Shown: piece after piece, positions 1-6,290 of the stretch
How the letters are laid out: every line of letters starts with the position of its first letter
Position numbering within the stretch: the first letter of the stretch is position 1
NCBI GenBank assembly: GCA_946641795.1
Contig: CAMPBZ010000067.1
Location: 1 to 6,434, forward strand
Length of the DNA: 6,434 bases
Origin: an uncultured Clostridia bacterium
GTDB taxonomy: Bacteria > Bacillota > Clostridia > Oscillospirales > CAG-272
Direction: 5' to 3'
Notes under the pieces: model-generated
Seen by the model: only the letters and a program-made list of their open reading frames with translations
The model's database searches: none
Told to the model about the DNA's origin: nothing
Program-made: the position numbers and the translations under genes

Positions 1-335
1 GAAACCGGGATGCCGTTCTCGGTTTTATGGCCCTGGGCTTTTCGGTTCACGAGGTCGCGTCGGTTGCCGATGCGGCAAAGGAGCTGCATTCTATGGCGCG
101 CTCGCAGGAGTACGGCGTCATCTTCCTCACCGAGGATTATGCCGCCCAGCTGGAAGAGGAAACCGCAAAGTACCGCGATCTGCCTTTGCCGGCAATCGTT
201 TCCATTCCGGCGCCCGGCGGCTCTACCGGCTATGGAATGAACAATTTGCGCCAGGCGGTGGAACGCGCCGTAGGAGCGGATATTCTGTTTAAGAACAACG
301 AAACGGCGCAACCCGAAAACGAAGAAAGGAAATAA
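1..335 (+). CDS. atpF: V-type ATP synthase subunit F, 5' end outside window
   Basis: This is the small central-stalk subunit F (NtpG in Enterococcus hirae naming) of a V-type ATP synthase. It binds the D shaft and helps couple rotation to the A3B3 head on the cytoplasmic side of the membrane. The reading frame is open from base 3 with no start, giving 110 visible residues beginning NRDAVLGFMALGFSVHEV. Family members usually start only about 8-10 residues before such an IGxRDxVLGF motif, so almost the whole protein is present. A short ORF from the internal ATG at base 27 would cut off the conserved NRDAVLGF strand and is not the real start. Other family-like segments are YGVIFLTEDYA and, near the end, GGSTGYGMNNLRQAVERAVG followed by ADILF. 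A charged tail (PENEERK) closes it. Its stop is 8 bases before subunit A. The identity rests on motifs and on the F-A-B-D gene order. Confidence 0.93.
   Translation, partial: NRDAVLGFMALGFSVHEVASVADAAKELHSMARSQEYGVIFLTEDYAAQLEEETAKYRDLPLPAIVSIPAPGGSTGYGMNNLRQAVERAVGADILFKNNETAQPENEERK
325..330 (+). promoter_or_regulatory. Ribosome binding site for subunit A, long spacing
   Basis: AAAGGA lies inside the last codons of subunit F, 13 bases before the ATG at 344, which is longer than usual. A weaker GGA at 338-340 sits only 3 bases from the start. The start at 344 is still preferred because the protein begins with the family N-terminus GKIRKVSGPLVIAEGM. The overlap with the upstream coding sequence suggests translational coupling; that is inference. 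Confidence 0.5.
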
Positions 336-343
336 CCGGAAAA

Positions 344-2119
344 ATGGTTGAAGGAAAAATTCGCAAAGTATCGGGGCCTCTGGTCATTGCCGAGGGCATG
401 AGAGAGGCAAATCTGTTTGACGTGGTCCACGTTGGCGAAAGCCGGCTGATCGGCGAGATCATTGAAATGCACGGGGATCGCGCTTCTATCCAGGTCTACG
501 AGGAAACTGCCGGCCTTGGCCGCGGCGACCGCGTGGAATCTACGGGAACGCCGCTTTCGGTGGAACTCGGCCCCGGACTTTTGACCAATATTTTTGACGG
601 GATCCAACGCCCGCTGGAAACAATGCGCGTCAAGTACGGCTCCAATCTGATCCGCGGCATTGACGAAAAGGCGCTGGACCGCAGTAAAGTTTGGCATTTT
701 GTGCCCGCAAAACAGGCGGGCGACGCCGTTGTCGGCGGTGATATTTACGGAACGGTGCAGGAAAACGAGGTCGTTTTGCATAAGATCCTCGTTCCGCCCA
801 AAATGTCGGGTACCATTGTTGACCTTGCCGAAGGCGACTACACGGTCGTTGACCCCGTCGGGCATTTGAAACTGGCGGACGGAACTGTGCAGGAAATTAC
901 GCTGATGCAAAAATGGCCGGTGCGCGTATCCCGTCCCTATCGGGAAAAGCTCCCGCCGGTTGACCCGATGATCACCGGTCAGCGCCCCATTGACGCGCTG
1001 TTCCCAATTGCAAAAGGCGGTACTGCCTGCGTTCCCGGCCCGTTCGGTTCGGGTAAAACGGTGGTTCAGCACCAGCTGGCAAAATGGAGCGACGTGGACC
1101 TGGTGGTTTACATTGGTTGCGGCGAGCGCGGCAACGAAATGACCGACGTTTTGCGCGAGTTCCCGGAGCTTACCGACCCGCGCACCGGCAAATCGTTGAT
1201 GGAACGCACGGTGCTGATTGCCAATACCTCGGATATGCCGGTTGCGGCGCGCGAAGCGTCCATTTATACGGGCATTACCATTGCCGAATACTTCCGCGAT
1301 ATGGGCTATTCGGTCGCCGTCATCGCCGACTCTACCTCCCGCTGGGCCGAGGCGTTGCGCGAAATGTCCGGCCGACTGGAAGAAATGCCGGGCGAGGAAG
1401 GCTATCCCGCTTATCTGACATCTCGTCTGGCGCAGTTCTACGAGCGTGCCGGAAAGGTCGTTTGCCTGGGCAGTGAAGGGCGCCTCGGCGCACTTTCCGC
1501 CATCGGTGCCGTATCCCCGCAGGGCGGCGATATTTCCGAGCCGGTTACGCAGGCCACCCTCCGCATCGTCAAGGTGTTCTGGGGGCTGGATTCCTCGCTG
1601 GCTTACCGGCGCCATTTCCCGGCAATCAACTGGCTGACATCCTATTCGCTCTACCGCGAGCGGTTGGAGGAGTGGTTCTCCGAGCACGTGGCAAAGGACT
1701 GGACCAAACTGGTTGACCGTTGCCTGCGCGTTTTGCAGGAGGAGGCCGACTTGCAGGAGATCGTCAAACTGGTCGGTATGGATGCACTTTCGGCCGAAGA
1801 CCGGCTCAAACTGGACGTTGCGCAGTCCATTCGCGAGGACTTTTTACAACAAAACGCCTTCATCGACGTGGATAGCTATACCTCGCTGGAAAAACAGCAC
1901 GCAATGCTGCGCCTGATCTTTACCTTTGCCGACGAGGGCAAGCGCGCCATTGAGGCGGGTGCCGATATTGAGGATATTGCAACGCTCCCGGTGCACGAGA
2001 GCATCGGCCGCGCAAAATCCATTCCCGAAAGCGAATTCAAAACCGAATTTGCCGCAATTGAAGCGCAAATCACCGCCGAAATGGATCGGCTGATCAAAAG
2101 CGCACGGGAGGAAAACTGA
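344..2119 (+). CDS. atpA: V-type ATP synthase catalytic subunit A
   Basis: This is the catalytic A subunit of the A/V-type ATPase, three copies of which alternate with B in the soluble head and bind and turn over ATP. The 591 residues match the family length (about 580-600). An N-terminal beta-barrel (about 1-70) starts with the family sequence GKIRKVSGPLVIAEGM. The A-specific non-homologous insert follows (about 110-190, with ILVPPKMSG). The nucleotide-binding domain carries an intact Walker A, GPFGSGKT, at 232-239 (Lys238, Thr239). GCGERGNE at 258-265 supplies the expected catalytic Glu261. Walker B ends at Asp329 in VAVIADSTSRWAEALRE. A helical C-terminal domain follows to the end. All expected catalytic residues are present, so the enzyme looks active. 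It sits 8 bases after F and 2 bases before B. Whether the complex makes ATP or pumps ions cannot be told from this subunit. Confidence 0.98.
   Translation: MVEGKIRKVSGPLVIAEGMREANLFDVVHVGESRLIGEIIEMHGDRASIQVYEETAGLGRGDRVESTGTPLSVELGPGLLTNIFDGIQRPLETMRVKYGSNLIRGIDEKALDRSKVWHFVPAKQAGDAVVGGDIYGTVQENEVVLHKILVPPKMSGTIVDLAEGDYTVVDPVGHLKLADGTVQEITLMQKWPVRVSRPYREKLPPVDPMITGQRPIDALFPIAKGGTACVPGPFGSGKTVVQHQLAKWSDVDLVVYIGCGERGNEMTDVLREFPELTDPRTGKSLMERTVLIANTSDMPVAAREASIYTGITIAEYFRDMGYSVAVIADSTSRWAEALREMSGRLEEMPGEEGYPAYLTSRLAQFYERAGKVVCLGSEGRLGALSAIGAVSPQGGDISEPVTQATLRIVKVFWGLDSSLAYRRHFPAINWLTSYSLYRERLEEWFSEHVAKDWTKLVDRCLRVLQEEADLQEIVKLVGMDALSAEDRLKLDVAQSIREDFLQQNAFIDVDSYTSLEKQHAMLRLIFTFADEGKRAIEAGADIEDIATLPVHESIGRAKSIPESEFKTEFAAIEAQITAEMDRLIKSAREEN
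2106..2112 (+). promoter_or_regulatory. Ribosome binding site for subunit B
   Basis: GGGAGGA, within the last codons of subunit A, lies 9 bases before the ATG at 2122 and 12 bases before a second ATG at 2125. The better spacing favours 2122, so the protein begins Met-Met-Arg-Glu-Tyr. The choice changes only one residue. Confidence 0.7.
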
Positions 2120-2121
2120 CT

Positions 2122-3504
2122 ATGATGAGAGAATACAGAACCATTGAGGAAGTTGCCGGACCGTTGATGCTGGTGCGTCAGGTGGAAGGCGTAAAATACG
2201 ACGAGCTGGGCGAGATTGAACTGCCCAGCGGCGAAGTCCGCCGTTGCCGCGTTCTGGAAGTCAACGGAAAGAACGTGCTGGTACAGCTGTTTGAATCGGC
2301 CGCGGGGCTCAACCTTTCCAGCAGTAAGGTGCGCTTTTCCGGCCACGGGGTAGAGCTGCCGGTTTCGCAGGGAATGCTCGGCCGCGTTTTCAACGGTATG
2401 GGCGAACCCATTGACGGCGGTGCAAAACTCATTCCCGAAAAATCGCTGGATATCAACGGTACGCCCATCAACCCCGCCGCGCGGTACTATCCTTCCGAGT
2501 TTATTCAAACCGGCGTTTCGAGTATCGACGGCCTGAACACGCTGGTCCGCGGGCAAAAACTGCCCATCTTTTCGGGCTCCGGTCTGCCGCACGCTAACCT
2601 GGCGGCGCAAATTGCACGGCAGGCAAAGGTGCTGGGCAGCAACGAGAAGTTTGCCGTTGTGTTTGCCGCTATCGGTATCACCTTTGAGGAAGCCGACTTC
2701 TTCATTTCCGATTTCCGCAAAACCGGCGCGCTGGATCGCACCGTGCTGTTTATCAATCTGGCGTCGGATGCCGCCATTGAGCGTATCTCTACGCCGCGTA
2801 TGGCGCTGACGGCCGCCGAGTACCTGGCTTTTGAATGCAATATGCACGTGCTGGTCATTATGACCGACATTACCAACTATGCCGAGGCATTGCGCGAGGT
2901 TTCCGCCGCGCGCAAAGAGGTGCCGGGCCGCCGCGGCTATCCCGGCTATCTGTACACCGACCTTGCAACGCTTTACGAAAGAGCCGGGCGCAAGATGGGC
3001 TCGGACGGTTCGATCACGATGATCCCCATTCTGACAATGCCGGAAGACGATAAGACCCACCCCATTCCCGACCTGACCGGCTATATTACCGAAGGGCAGA
3101 TCATTCTTTCGCGCGAGCTTTACCGCAAAGGCTATTTGCCGCCGGTGGATGTTTTGCCGTCGCTTTCCCGTCTGAAAGATAAGGGAATTGGCCCCGGAAA
3201 AACGCGCGAGGATCACGCGAATACGATGAACCAAATCTTTTCCGCCTATGCGCGCGGAAAAGAGGCAAGAGAGCTGATGGTGGTGCTGGGTGAAGCGGCG
3301 CTTTCCCCGGTTGACCGCTTGTACGCAAAGTTTGCCGACGCATTTGAGACCGAGTATATCAACCAGGGCTTTTACGAAAACCGCTCCATTGAACAAACGC
3401 TGGATCTGGGCTGGAAACTGCTCACCATTCTGCCGCGCAGCGAAATGAAGCGGATCAAGCCCGAATTTTTGGAAAAATATTGGAAACAGAGTGCAGAAGA
3501 ATAA
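2122..3504 (+). CDS. atpB: V-type ATP synthase non-catalytic subunit B
   Basis: This is the B subunit, which alternates with A in the head, completes the nucleotide site from the neighbouring subunit and regulates turnover. The 460 residues fit the family. The N-terminus EYRTIEEVAGPLMLVRQVEG starts the beta-barrel (about 1-75). Where A has a P-loop, B reads SGSGLPHANLAAQIARQA at 151-168: the Walker lysine is missing, as is normal for B and not a defect. DITNYAEALREVSAARKEVP, followed by GRRGYPGYLYTDLATLYERA, is the classic B-family stretch. SLSRL carries Arg350, at the position of the arginine finger that reaches into the A site (Arg350 in E. hirae NtpB by family knowledge). The C-terminal helical part ends EFLEKYWKQSAEE. 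It is separated from A by 2 bases and followed by D after 34 bases. The product is assigned with near certainty. Confidence 0.98.
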   Translation: MMREYRTIEEVAGPLMLVRQVEGVKYDELGEIELPSGEVRRCRVLEVNGKNVLVQLFESAAGLNLSSSKVRFSGHGVELPVSQGMLGRVFNGMGEPIDGGAKLIPEKSLDINGTPINPAARYYPSEFIQTGVSSIDGLNTLVRGQKLPIFSGSGLPHANLAAQIARQAKVLGSNEKFAVVFAAIGITFEEADFFISDFRKTGALDRTVLFINLASDAAIERISTPRMALTAAEYLAFECNMHVLVIMTDITNYAEALREVSAARKEVPGRRGYPGYLYTDLATLYERAGRKMGSDGSITMIPILTMPEDDKTHPIPDLTGYITEGQIILSRELYRKGYLPPVDVLPSLSRLKDKGIGPGKTREDHANTMNQIFSAYARGKEARELMVVLGEAALSPVDRLYAKFADAFETEYINQGFYENRSIEQTLDLGWKLLTILPRSEMKRIKPEFLEKYWKQSAEE

Positions 3505-3538
3505 ATGGTAACGCAATGCGTTCGGAAAGGAGGATGAC

Positions 3539-4225
3539 ATGGCGGAAATTCGGGTAAACCCAACGCGTATGGAAATGAAAAGCTACCAAAAGCGCTATCA
3601 AACCGCGCGCCGGGGGCATAAATTGCTCAAAGATAAACGCGACGAACTAATGCGGCAATTTCTGGATGTCGTCCGCGAGGATAAAGCGCTCCGCGAGCGC
3701 GTGGAGGCGGCTTTGCAGGAGGTTTACGGCGGCTTTACGGTCGCCGGCGCCGTCAGCAGTCCCAAAATGTTGCAGGAGGCGCTCATCTATCCCAAAAAGG
3801 AAGGTTCGCTGGAAGTGGACTCCCGCAACCTGATGAGTGTAAACGTGCCGGTGTTCCGGCTTCACATCCACGCCGAGGGAAACTCCGACCACTATAACTA
3901 CGGTATGGCGTTTACTTCGGGCGAGTTGGATTCGGCTTTGCGCGCGCTCAACGGGATTTTGGAAGACCTTTTGCGTATGGCCGAGCTGGAAAAAACGGCG
4001 CAACTGCTGGCCGAGGAGATCGAGCGCACCCGCCGGCGCGTCAACGCGCTGGAATATATCCTGATGCCGCAATATCTGCAAATCATTCGCTCCATTCGGA
4101 TGAAACTGGATGAAAACGACCGCGGCAACACCACGCGGCTGATGAAGGTGAAGGATATGATGTTGCAGGCGCAACTGGTGCAAAACGCAAAAGCGGACGA
4201 GGAAGAGGATTCCGATCCCGCGTAA
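3539..4225 (+). CDS. atpD: V-type ATP synthase central-stalk subunit D
   Basis: Subunit D is the long coiled-coil shaft that rotates inside the A3B3 head, the counterpart of gamma in F-type enzymes. The 228 residues fit the family (about 200-230). The N-terminal helix contains the signature RVNPTRMEMKSYQKRY, then ARRGHKLLKDKRDELMRQF, here at residues 5-42. The middle (about 75-115) is a short globular part, and a second long helix follows (LEKTAQLLAEEIERTRRRV, NALEYILMPQYLQIIRSIRM), the pair that forms the antiparallel coiled coil. The tail is acidic (DEEEDSDPA). AAAGGAGG at 3526-3533, 5 bases before the ATG, supports this start; an ATG at 3534 would be in another frame. The 34-base gap before it is the largest in this operon and holds a 13-base inverted repeat (3510-3522). 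The gene is followed directly by a terminator, so it is the last of the operon. Confidence 0.96.
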   Translation: MAEIRVNPTRMEMKSYQKRYQTARRGHKLLKDKRDELMRQFLDVVREDKALRERVEAALQEVYGGFTVAGAVSSPKMLQEALIYPKKEGSLEVDSRNLMSVNVPVFRLHIHAEGNSDHYNYGMAFTSGELDSALRALNGILEDLLRMAELEKTAQLLAEEIERTRRRVNALEYILMPQYLQIIRSIRMKLDENDRGNTTRLMKVKDMMLQAQLVQNAKADEEEDSDPA

Positions 4226-4232
4226 ACTTCAT

Positions 4233-4270
4233 AAAAAATCCGCGAAAACGATCGTTTTCGCGGATTTTTT
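4233..4270 (+). terminator. Intrinsic terminator of the ATP synthase operon, perfect palindrome
   Basis: The 38 bases are an exact inverted repeat about the point between 4251 and 4252. Each half reads A6-TCCGCGAAAACGA or its complement, ending in six T. As RNA this gives a stem of up to 17 pairs with a 4-base loop and a U-run, starting 7 bases after the subunit D stop. Because it is symmetrical with A6 at one end and T6 at the other, it could stop polymerase from either direction. Confidence 0.92.
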
Positions 4271-4299
4271 GAACAAATTGAAAATAAATTTGAAAAAAA

Positions 4300-4330
4300 T
4301 TGTGGTGAAAGCCATTTTTTGTGATATAAT
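4300..4330 (+). promoter_or_regulatory. Extended -10 promoter of the CarD-family gene
   Basis: A consensus TATAAT (4325-4330) is preceded by TGTG-A (4320-4324), the extended -10 form common in Gram-positive bacteria. The only -35 candidate is a weak TTGTGG at 4300-4305 with a long 19-base spacer, so recognition probably leans on the extended -10. Transcription would start near 4337, leaving a leader of about 43 bases before the ATG at 4380. The surrounding DNA (4265-4335) is strongly AT-rich compared with the flanking genes. Confidence 0.75.
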
Positions 4331-4365
4331 ATAAGTAGGAATACCAATTGCCGCCGTGCGCGGAG

Positions 4366-4372
4366 AAAGGAG
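4366..4372 (+). promoter_or_regulatory. Ribosome binding site deciding the CarD-family start
   Basis: AAAGGAG lies 7 bases before the ATG at 4380. A longer in-frame reading from GTG at 4356 (adding RGERRKR) would place this site inside the coding sequence and has no Shine-Dalgarno of its own, so 4380 is chosen. The CarD fold also starts at once after this ATG (FAKGDFVFY). Confidence 0.85.
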
Positions 4373-4379
4373 AAAACGG

Positions 4380-4895
4380 ATGTTTGCCAAAGGGGATTTC
4401 GTATTTTACGCGTCGGGCGGGATCTGCCGGGTCGAGGATATTCAGCGCGCGCCGCTGCCCGGAATGCCGGAAGACCGGATGTATTACGTTTTGCGCTCCC
4501 TGCACGATGCAAACGGCATTGCCTATATCCCCACCGACAGCACCACCGTTTTCCTGCGCCCCATTCTTTCCAAAGAGGAGGCGGCACAGTTCTTAACGCA
4601 GGTCGGCGACGTTCAAACCATCGTCGCACCAGATGCCAAATCGCTCCGCACCAACTATCAGGAAGCAATGCGAACATATCAGCCGGGCGAATGGTTCCGG
4701 GTAATCAAAACCGTTCGGGAGCGCGCCGGGCGGGTTGCCGAGAACGCGCGGCCGGTCAAACTTTCCGAAACCGAGCGCTCCTTCGGCGAGGAGGCAAAAA
4801 AATACCTTTACACCGAGCTTTCACTGGCGCTGGATCTGACCGAGCCGCAAATTGAGGAGCGCCTGTTTGAAGAGGGAAGAAAGAAAGCCGAATAA
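4380..4895 (+). CDS. CarD/CdnL-family transcriptional regulator
   Basis: This 171-residue protein looks like a CarD/CdnL-type regulator. Such proteins bind the RNA polymerase beta subunit through an N-terminal Tudor-like domain, also shared with the repair factor Mfd, and stabilise the open promoter complex through a helical C-terminal domain. The N-terminal domain (about 1-61) opens with FAKGDFVFYASGGICRVEDI, matching the family pattern of F, GD, V-Y, G-hydrophobic and V-x-x-I, and continues with MYYVLRSL and GIAYIPTD. The C-terminal part (about 62-171) is helical and ends YLYTELSLALDLTEPQIEE, a family-like close. By eye alignment with M. tuberculosis CarD, the tryptophan that wedges the promoter bubble appears to be Leu89; the only Trp is Trp105. 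It has its own promoter and terminators on both sides, so it is a single-gene unit. The family is assigned confidently; promoter targets are unknown. Confidence 0.88.
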   Translation: MFAKGDFVFYASGGICRVEDIQRAPLPGMPEDRMYYVLRSLHDANGIAYIPTDSTTVFLRPILSKEEAAQFLTQVGDVQTIVAPDAKSLRTNYQEAMRTYQPGEWFRVIKTVRERAGRVAENARPVKLSETERSFGEEAKKYLYTELSLALDLTEPQIEERLFEEGRKKAE

Positions 4896-4949
4896 AAAAT
4901 CCGATTTCCACACGCCACGCGGCCGGGGAAACCGGATTTTTATTTTTTT
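4894..4949. terminator. Bidirectional terminator between carD-like gene and rpe
   Basis: The left arm AAAAATCCG-A-TTTCC (4895-4909) pairs with GGAAA-C-CGGATTTTT (4927-4941), giving 14 pairs around one A/C mismatch and a 17-base loop. On the plus strand a T-rich run to 4949 follows. On the minus strand the other arm ends in six T, so it can also stop transcription coming out of rpe. It overlaps the carD-like stop codon and lies 5 bases from the rpe stop, the expected place for a shared terminator of convergent genes. Confidence 0.85.
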
Positions 4950-4953
4950 GTCA

Positions 4954-5625
4954 TTATCCCTTATAAGGGTTTGCTTTTGCCGCTTTTTGCATATTGGCAA
5001 TGGTCAACTTGGGGCGTTTGGAGCGGAAAATGGTGGAGCCGGAAACAATCACGTTTGCGCCGGCAGCGGTCGCAAGACCAACGTTTTCTTCGGTAATGCC
5101 GCCGTCCACTTCAATATCCAGCTTCAAATTGTCGCGTTCGGCAATGCGGCGGATCACGCGCACTTTTTCAAGGCAGTTCGGCATAAAGGCCTGCCCGCCA
5201 AAGCCGGGTACAACGGTCATTACCAGCGCCATTTGAATTTTGGGAAGGTAGGGCAAAATCTCTTCCACGGGGGTTGCCGGGGAGATCGCCAGCCCGCAGC
5301 GAATGTCGCGCGCGCGGATCTCGCGGATCACCGCGTCGGGGTCCTTGCAGCTTTCCAGGTGGAAGGTGATAATGTCGGCGCCCGCTTTGGTAAAGTCCTC
5401 AATATAGCGGATCGGCTCCTTGATCATCAAATGCACGTCAAAAAAGAGCTTGCTCTTTTTGCGAATGGAAGAAATGATCGGCGCGCCGAAACTGATGTTG
5501 GGAACGAACAGCCCGTCCATTACGTCCAGGTGGAGATAATTTGCACCGGCCTCGGTCACGCGGTTAATGCTTTCTTCCAGGTTTGCAAAATCAGCGGAAA
5601 GCAGGGAAGGAGCAATGTAGATCAT
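4954..5625 (-). CDS. rpe: Ribulose-phosphate 3-epimerase
   Basis: The enzyme interconverts D-ribulose 5-phosphate and D-xylulose 5-phosphate in the cytoplasmic pentose phosphate pathway. At 223 residues it has the usual length for this TIM-barrel family. The motifs come in order: IAPSLLSADFANL (4-16) with the active-site Ser; LHLDVMDGLFVPN (31-43), giving metal-binding His32 and catalytic Asp34; DVHLMI (63-68) with metal ligand His65; VVPGFGGQAFMP (138-149), which includes the phosphate-binding loop; and EVDGGI (172-177) with the second catalytic Asp174, followed by VSGSTIF. All expected metal and catalytic residues are present. AGGAGG (complement of 5635-5640) lies 9 bases before the ATG. 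The gene lies downstream of ispF on the same strand but across a 182-base gap in which I see no clear promoter, so cotranscription is possible but not shown. Confidence 0.97.
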   Translation of the reverse strand: MIYIAPSLLSADFANLEESINRVTEAGANYLHLDVMDGLFVPNISFGAPIISSIRKKSKLFFDVHLMIKEPIRYIEDFTKAGADIITFHLESCKDPDAVIREIRARDIRCGLAISPATPVEEILPYLPKIQMALVMTVVPGFGGQAFMPNCLEKVRVIRRIAERDNLKLDIEVDGGITEENVGLATAAGANVIVSGSTIFRSKRPKLTIANMQKAAKANPYKG

Positions 5626-5807
5626 AGTATTCTTCCTCCTAAAATAAAATTGGGGAACAGGATTGCCGGAATTGTCATATTCTGTCGTGAAAGCGCGTAT
5701 GCAATACCGGTGTGGAATAGGAAAACGGAAAGGATGTTCGGGGAATTTTGATCGGTAGCAGCATACTTTTCATAGCGGAGGGGTCCCGGCGGATCGCTCC
5801 GCATTTT
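5626..5807. other. 182-base gap between ispF and rpe, no gene recognised
   Basis: The stretch holds the rpe ribosome binding site at its rpe-side end, an AT-rich run just before it (complement of 5641-5650), and a GC-rich hairpin at the ispF end. On the minus strand I see no good -35/-10 pair; the best pair, TTGCAT then GAATAT, 16 bases apart, matches poorly. A 60-codon minus-strand ORF (5622-5804) spans it but has no ribosome binding site and no recognisable domain. I saw no riboswitch or T-box signature. Confidence 0.5.
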
Positions 5808-5809
5808 TT
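5775..5809 (+). terminator. Possible plus-strand terminator-like hairpin
   Basis: On the plus strand GCGGA (5789-5793), a 4-base loop and TCCGC (5798-5802) are followed by A and six T (5804-5809). A second copy of the left arm (GCGGAG, 5775-5780) can pair with CTCCGC (5797-5802) instead. The polarity is wrong for ending ispF, which runs on the minus strand: in that direction the hairpin is followed by CGGGACC, not T. No plus-strand gene ends here, so it may be chance or belong to an antisense transcript. Confidence 0.25.
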
Positions 5810-6290
5810 ACGCCTTGTAGATCAGGCAAACCGCGTGCGCGGCCATTCCCAGCCCTTCGCCGGTAAAGCCCAAGCCTTCCTCGGTGGTGGCCTTTACGCT
5901 GATGCGGTCGGCGGAAATGTTCAGCGCGGCGGCAAGCTTTTCGCGCATTTGTAAAATGTGAGGGGCCAGCTTTGGCGCCTGTGCCAGAATGGTGGCGTCC
6001 ACGTTGCCGATCTCCCAGCCGTTTTTGCGCAGGAGTGCGGCAACTTTTTGCGCCAGCAACAGGCTGGCGGCGCCCTCAAAGGCGGGGTCGGTGTCGGGGA
6101 ACAGGTGGCCGATGTCCCCAAGCGCGGCGGCGCCAAGAAGGGCGTCCATAATCGCGTGGGTCAAAACGTCGGCGTCGCTGTGGCCGAGAAGCCCTTTTGA
6201 AAAGGGAATTTCCACACCGCCCAAAATCAGACGGCGGTCGGGTACCAGCCGGTGGACGTCGTATCCGTGGCCGATCCGAAAATCACTCAT
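5808..6290 (-). CDS. ispF: 2-C-methyl-D-erythritol 2,4-cyclodiphosphate synthase
   Basis: IspF closes CDP-ME 2-phosphate into ME-cyclodiphosphate with release of CMP, the fifth step of the MEP isoprenoid pathway; it works as a homotrimer with a divalent metal. At 160 residues it has the usual length. Visible motifs are RIGHGYDVHRL (5-15) with metal ligands Asp11 and His13, GHSDADVLTH (36-45) with the third ligand His45, DIGHLFPDTD (59-68), and KATTEEGLGFTGEGLGM (133-149), which forms part of the cytidine-binding side. No key residue is missing. Translation starts inside the end of ispD: the two genes overlap by 8 bases, and the ribosome binding site AAGGAGG (complement of 6297-6303) lies in ispD, which points to one operon with coupled translation. 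The separate frames show it is not the fused IspDF form known in some bacteria. Confidence 0.97.
   Translation of the reverse strand: MSDFRIGHGYDVHRLVPDRRLILGGVEIPFSKGLLGHSDADVLTHAIMDALLGAAALGDIGHLFPDTDPAFEGAASLLLAQKVAALLRKNGWEIGNVDATILAQAPKLAPHILQMREKLAAALNISADRISVKATTEEGLGFTGEGLGMAAHAVCLIYKA

Noticed and set aside
27..335. Internal ATG as the true start of subunit F
   Set aside because: The frame is open to the window edge and the eight residues before this ATG (NRDAVLGF) match the conserved start region of the family.
230..1687. 485-codon open frame on the minus strand opposite subunits F and A
   Set aside because: Same reasoning: it is opposite well-identified genes, has no recognisable domain, and its composition fits a codon-bias shadow.
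2572..2601. Apparent loss of the Walker A lysine in subunit B
   Set aside because: SGSGLPH in place of a P-loop is the normal state of V-type B subunits, which are non-catalytic.
1876..3540. 554-codon open frame on the minus strand opposite subunits A and B
   Set aside because: It runs antisense across the A-B junction, and both plus-strand genes are certain from catalytic motifs. Its translation shows no recognisable domain. Long stop-free antisense frames are common opposite GC-biased codons.
4356..4379. Upstream GTG start extending the carD-like protein by 8 residues
   Set aside because: The extension would contain the good ribosome binding site of the ATG at 4380, has none of its own, and adds residues before the point where the family fold begins.
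4852..5751. 299-codon plus-strand frame covering the end of the carD-like gene and all of rpe
   Set aside because: It runs through the bidirectional terminator and antisense to rpe, whose catalytic residues are all present. The translation is low in recognisable motifs.
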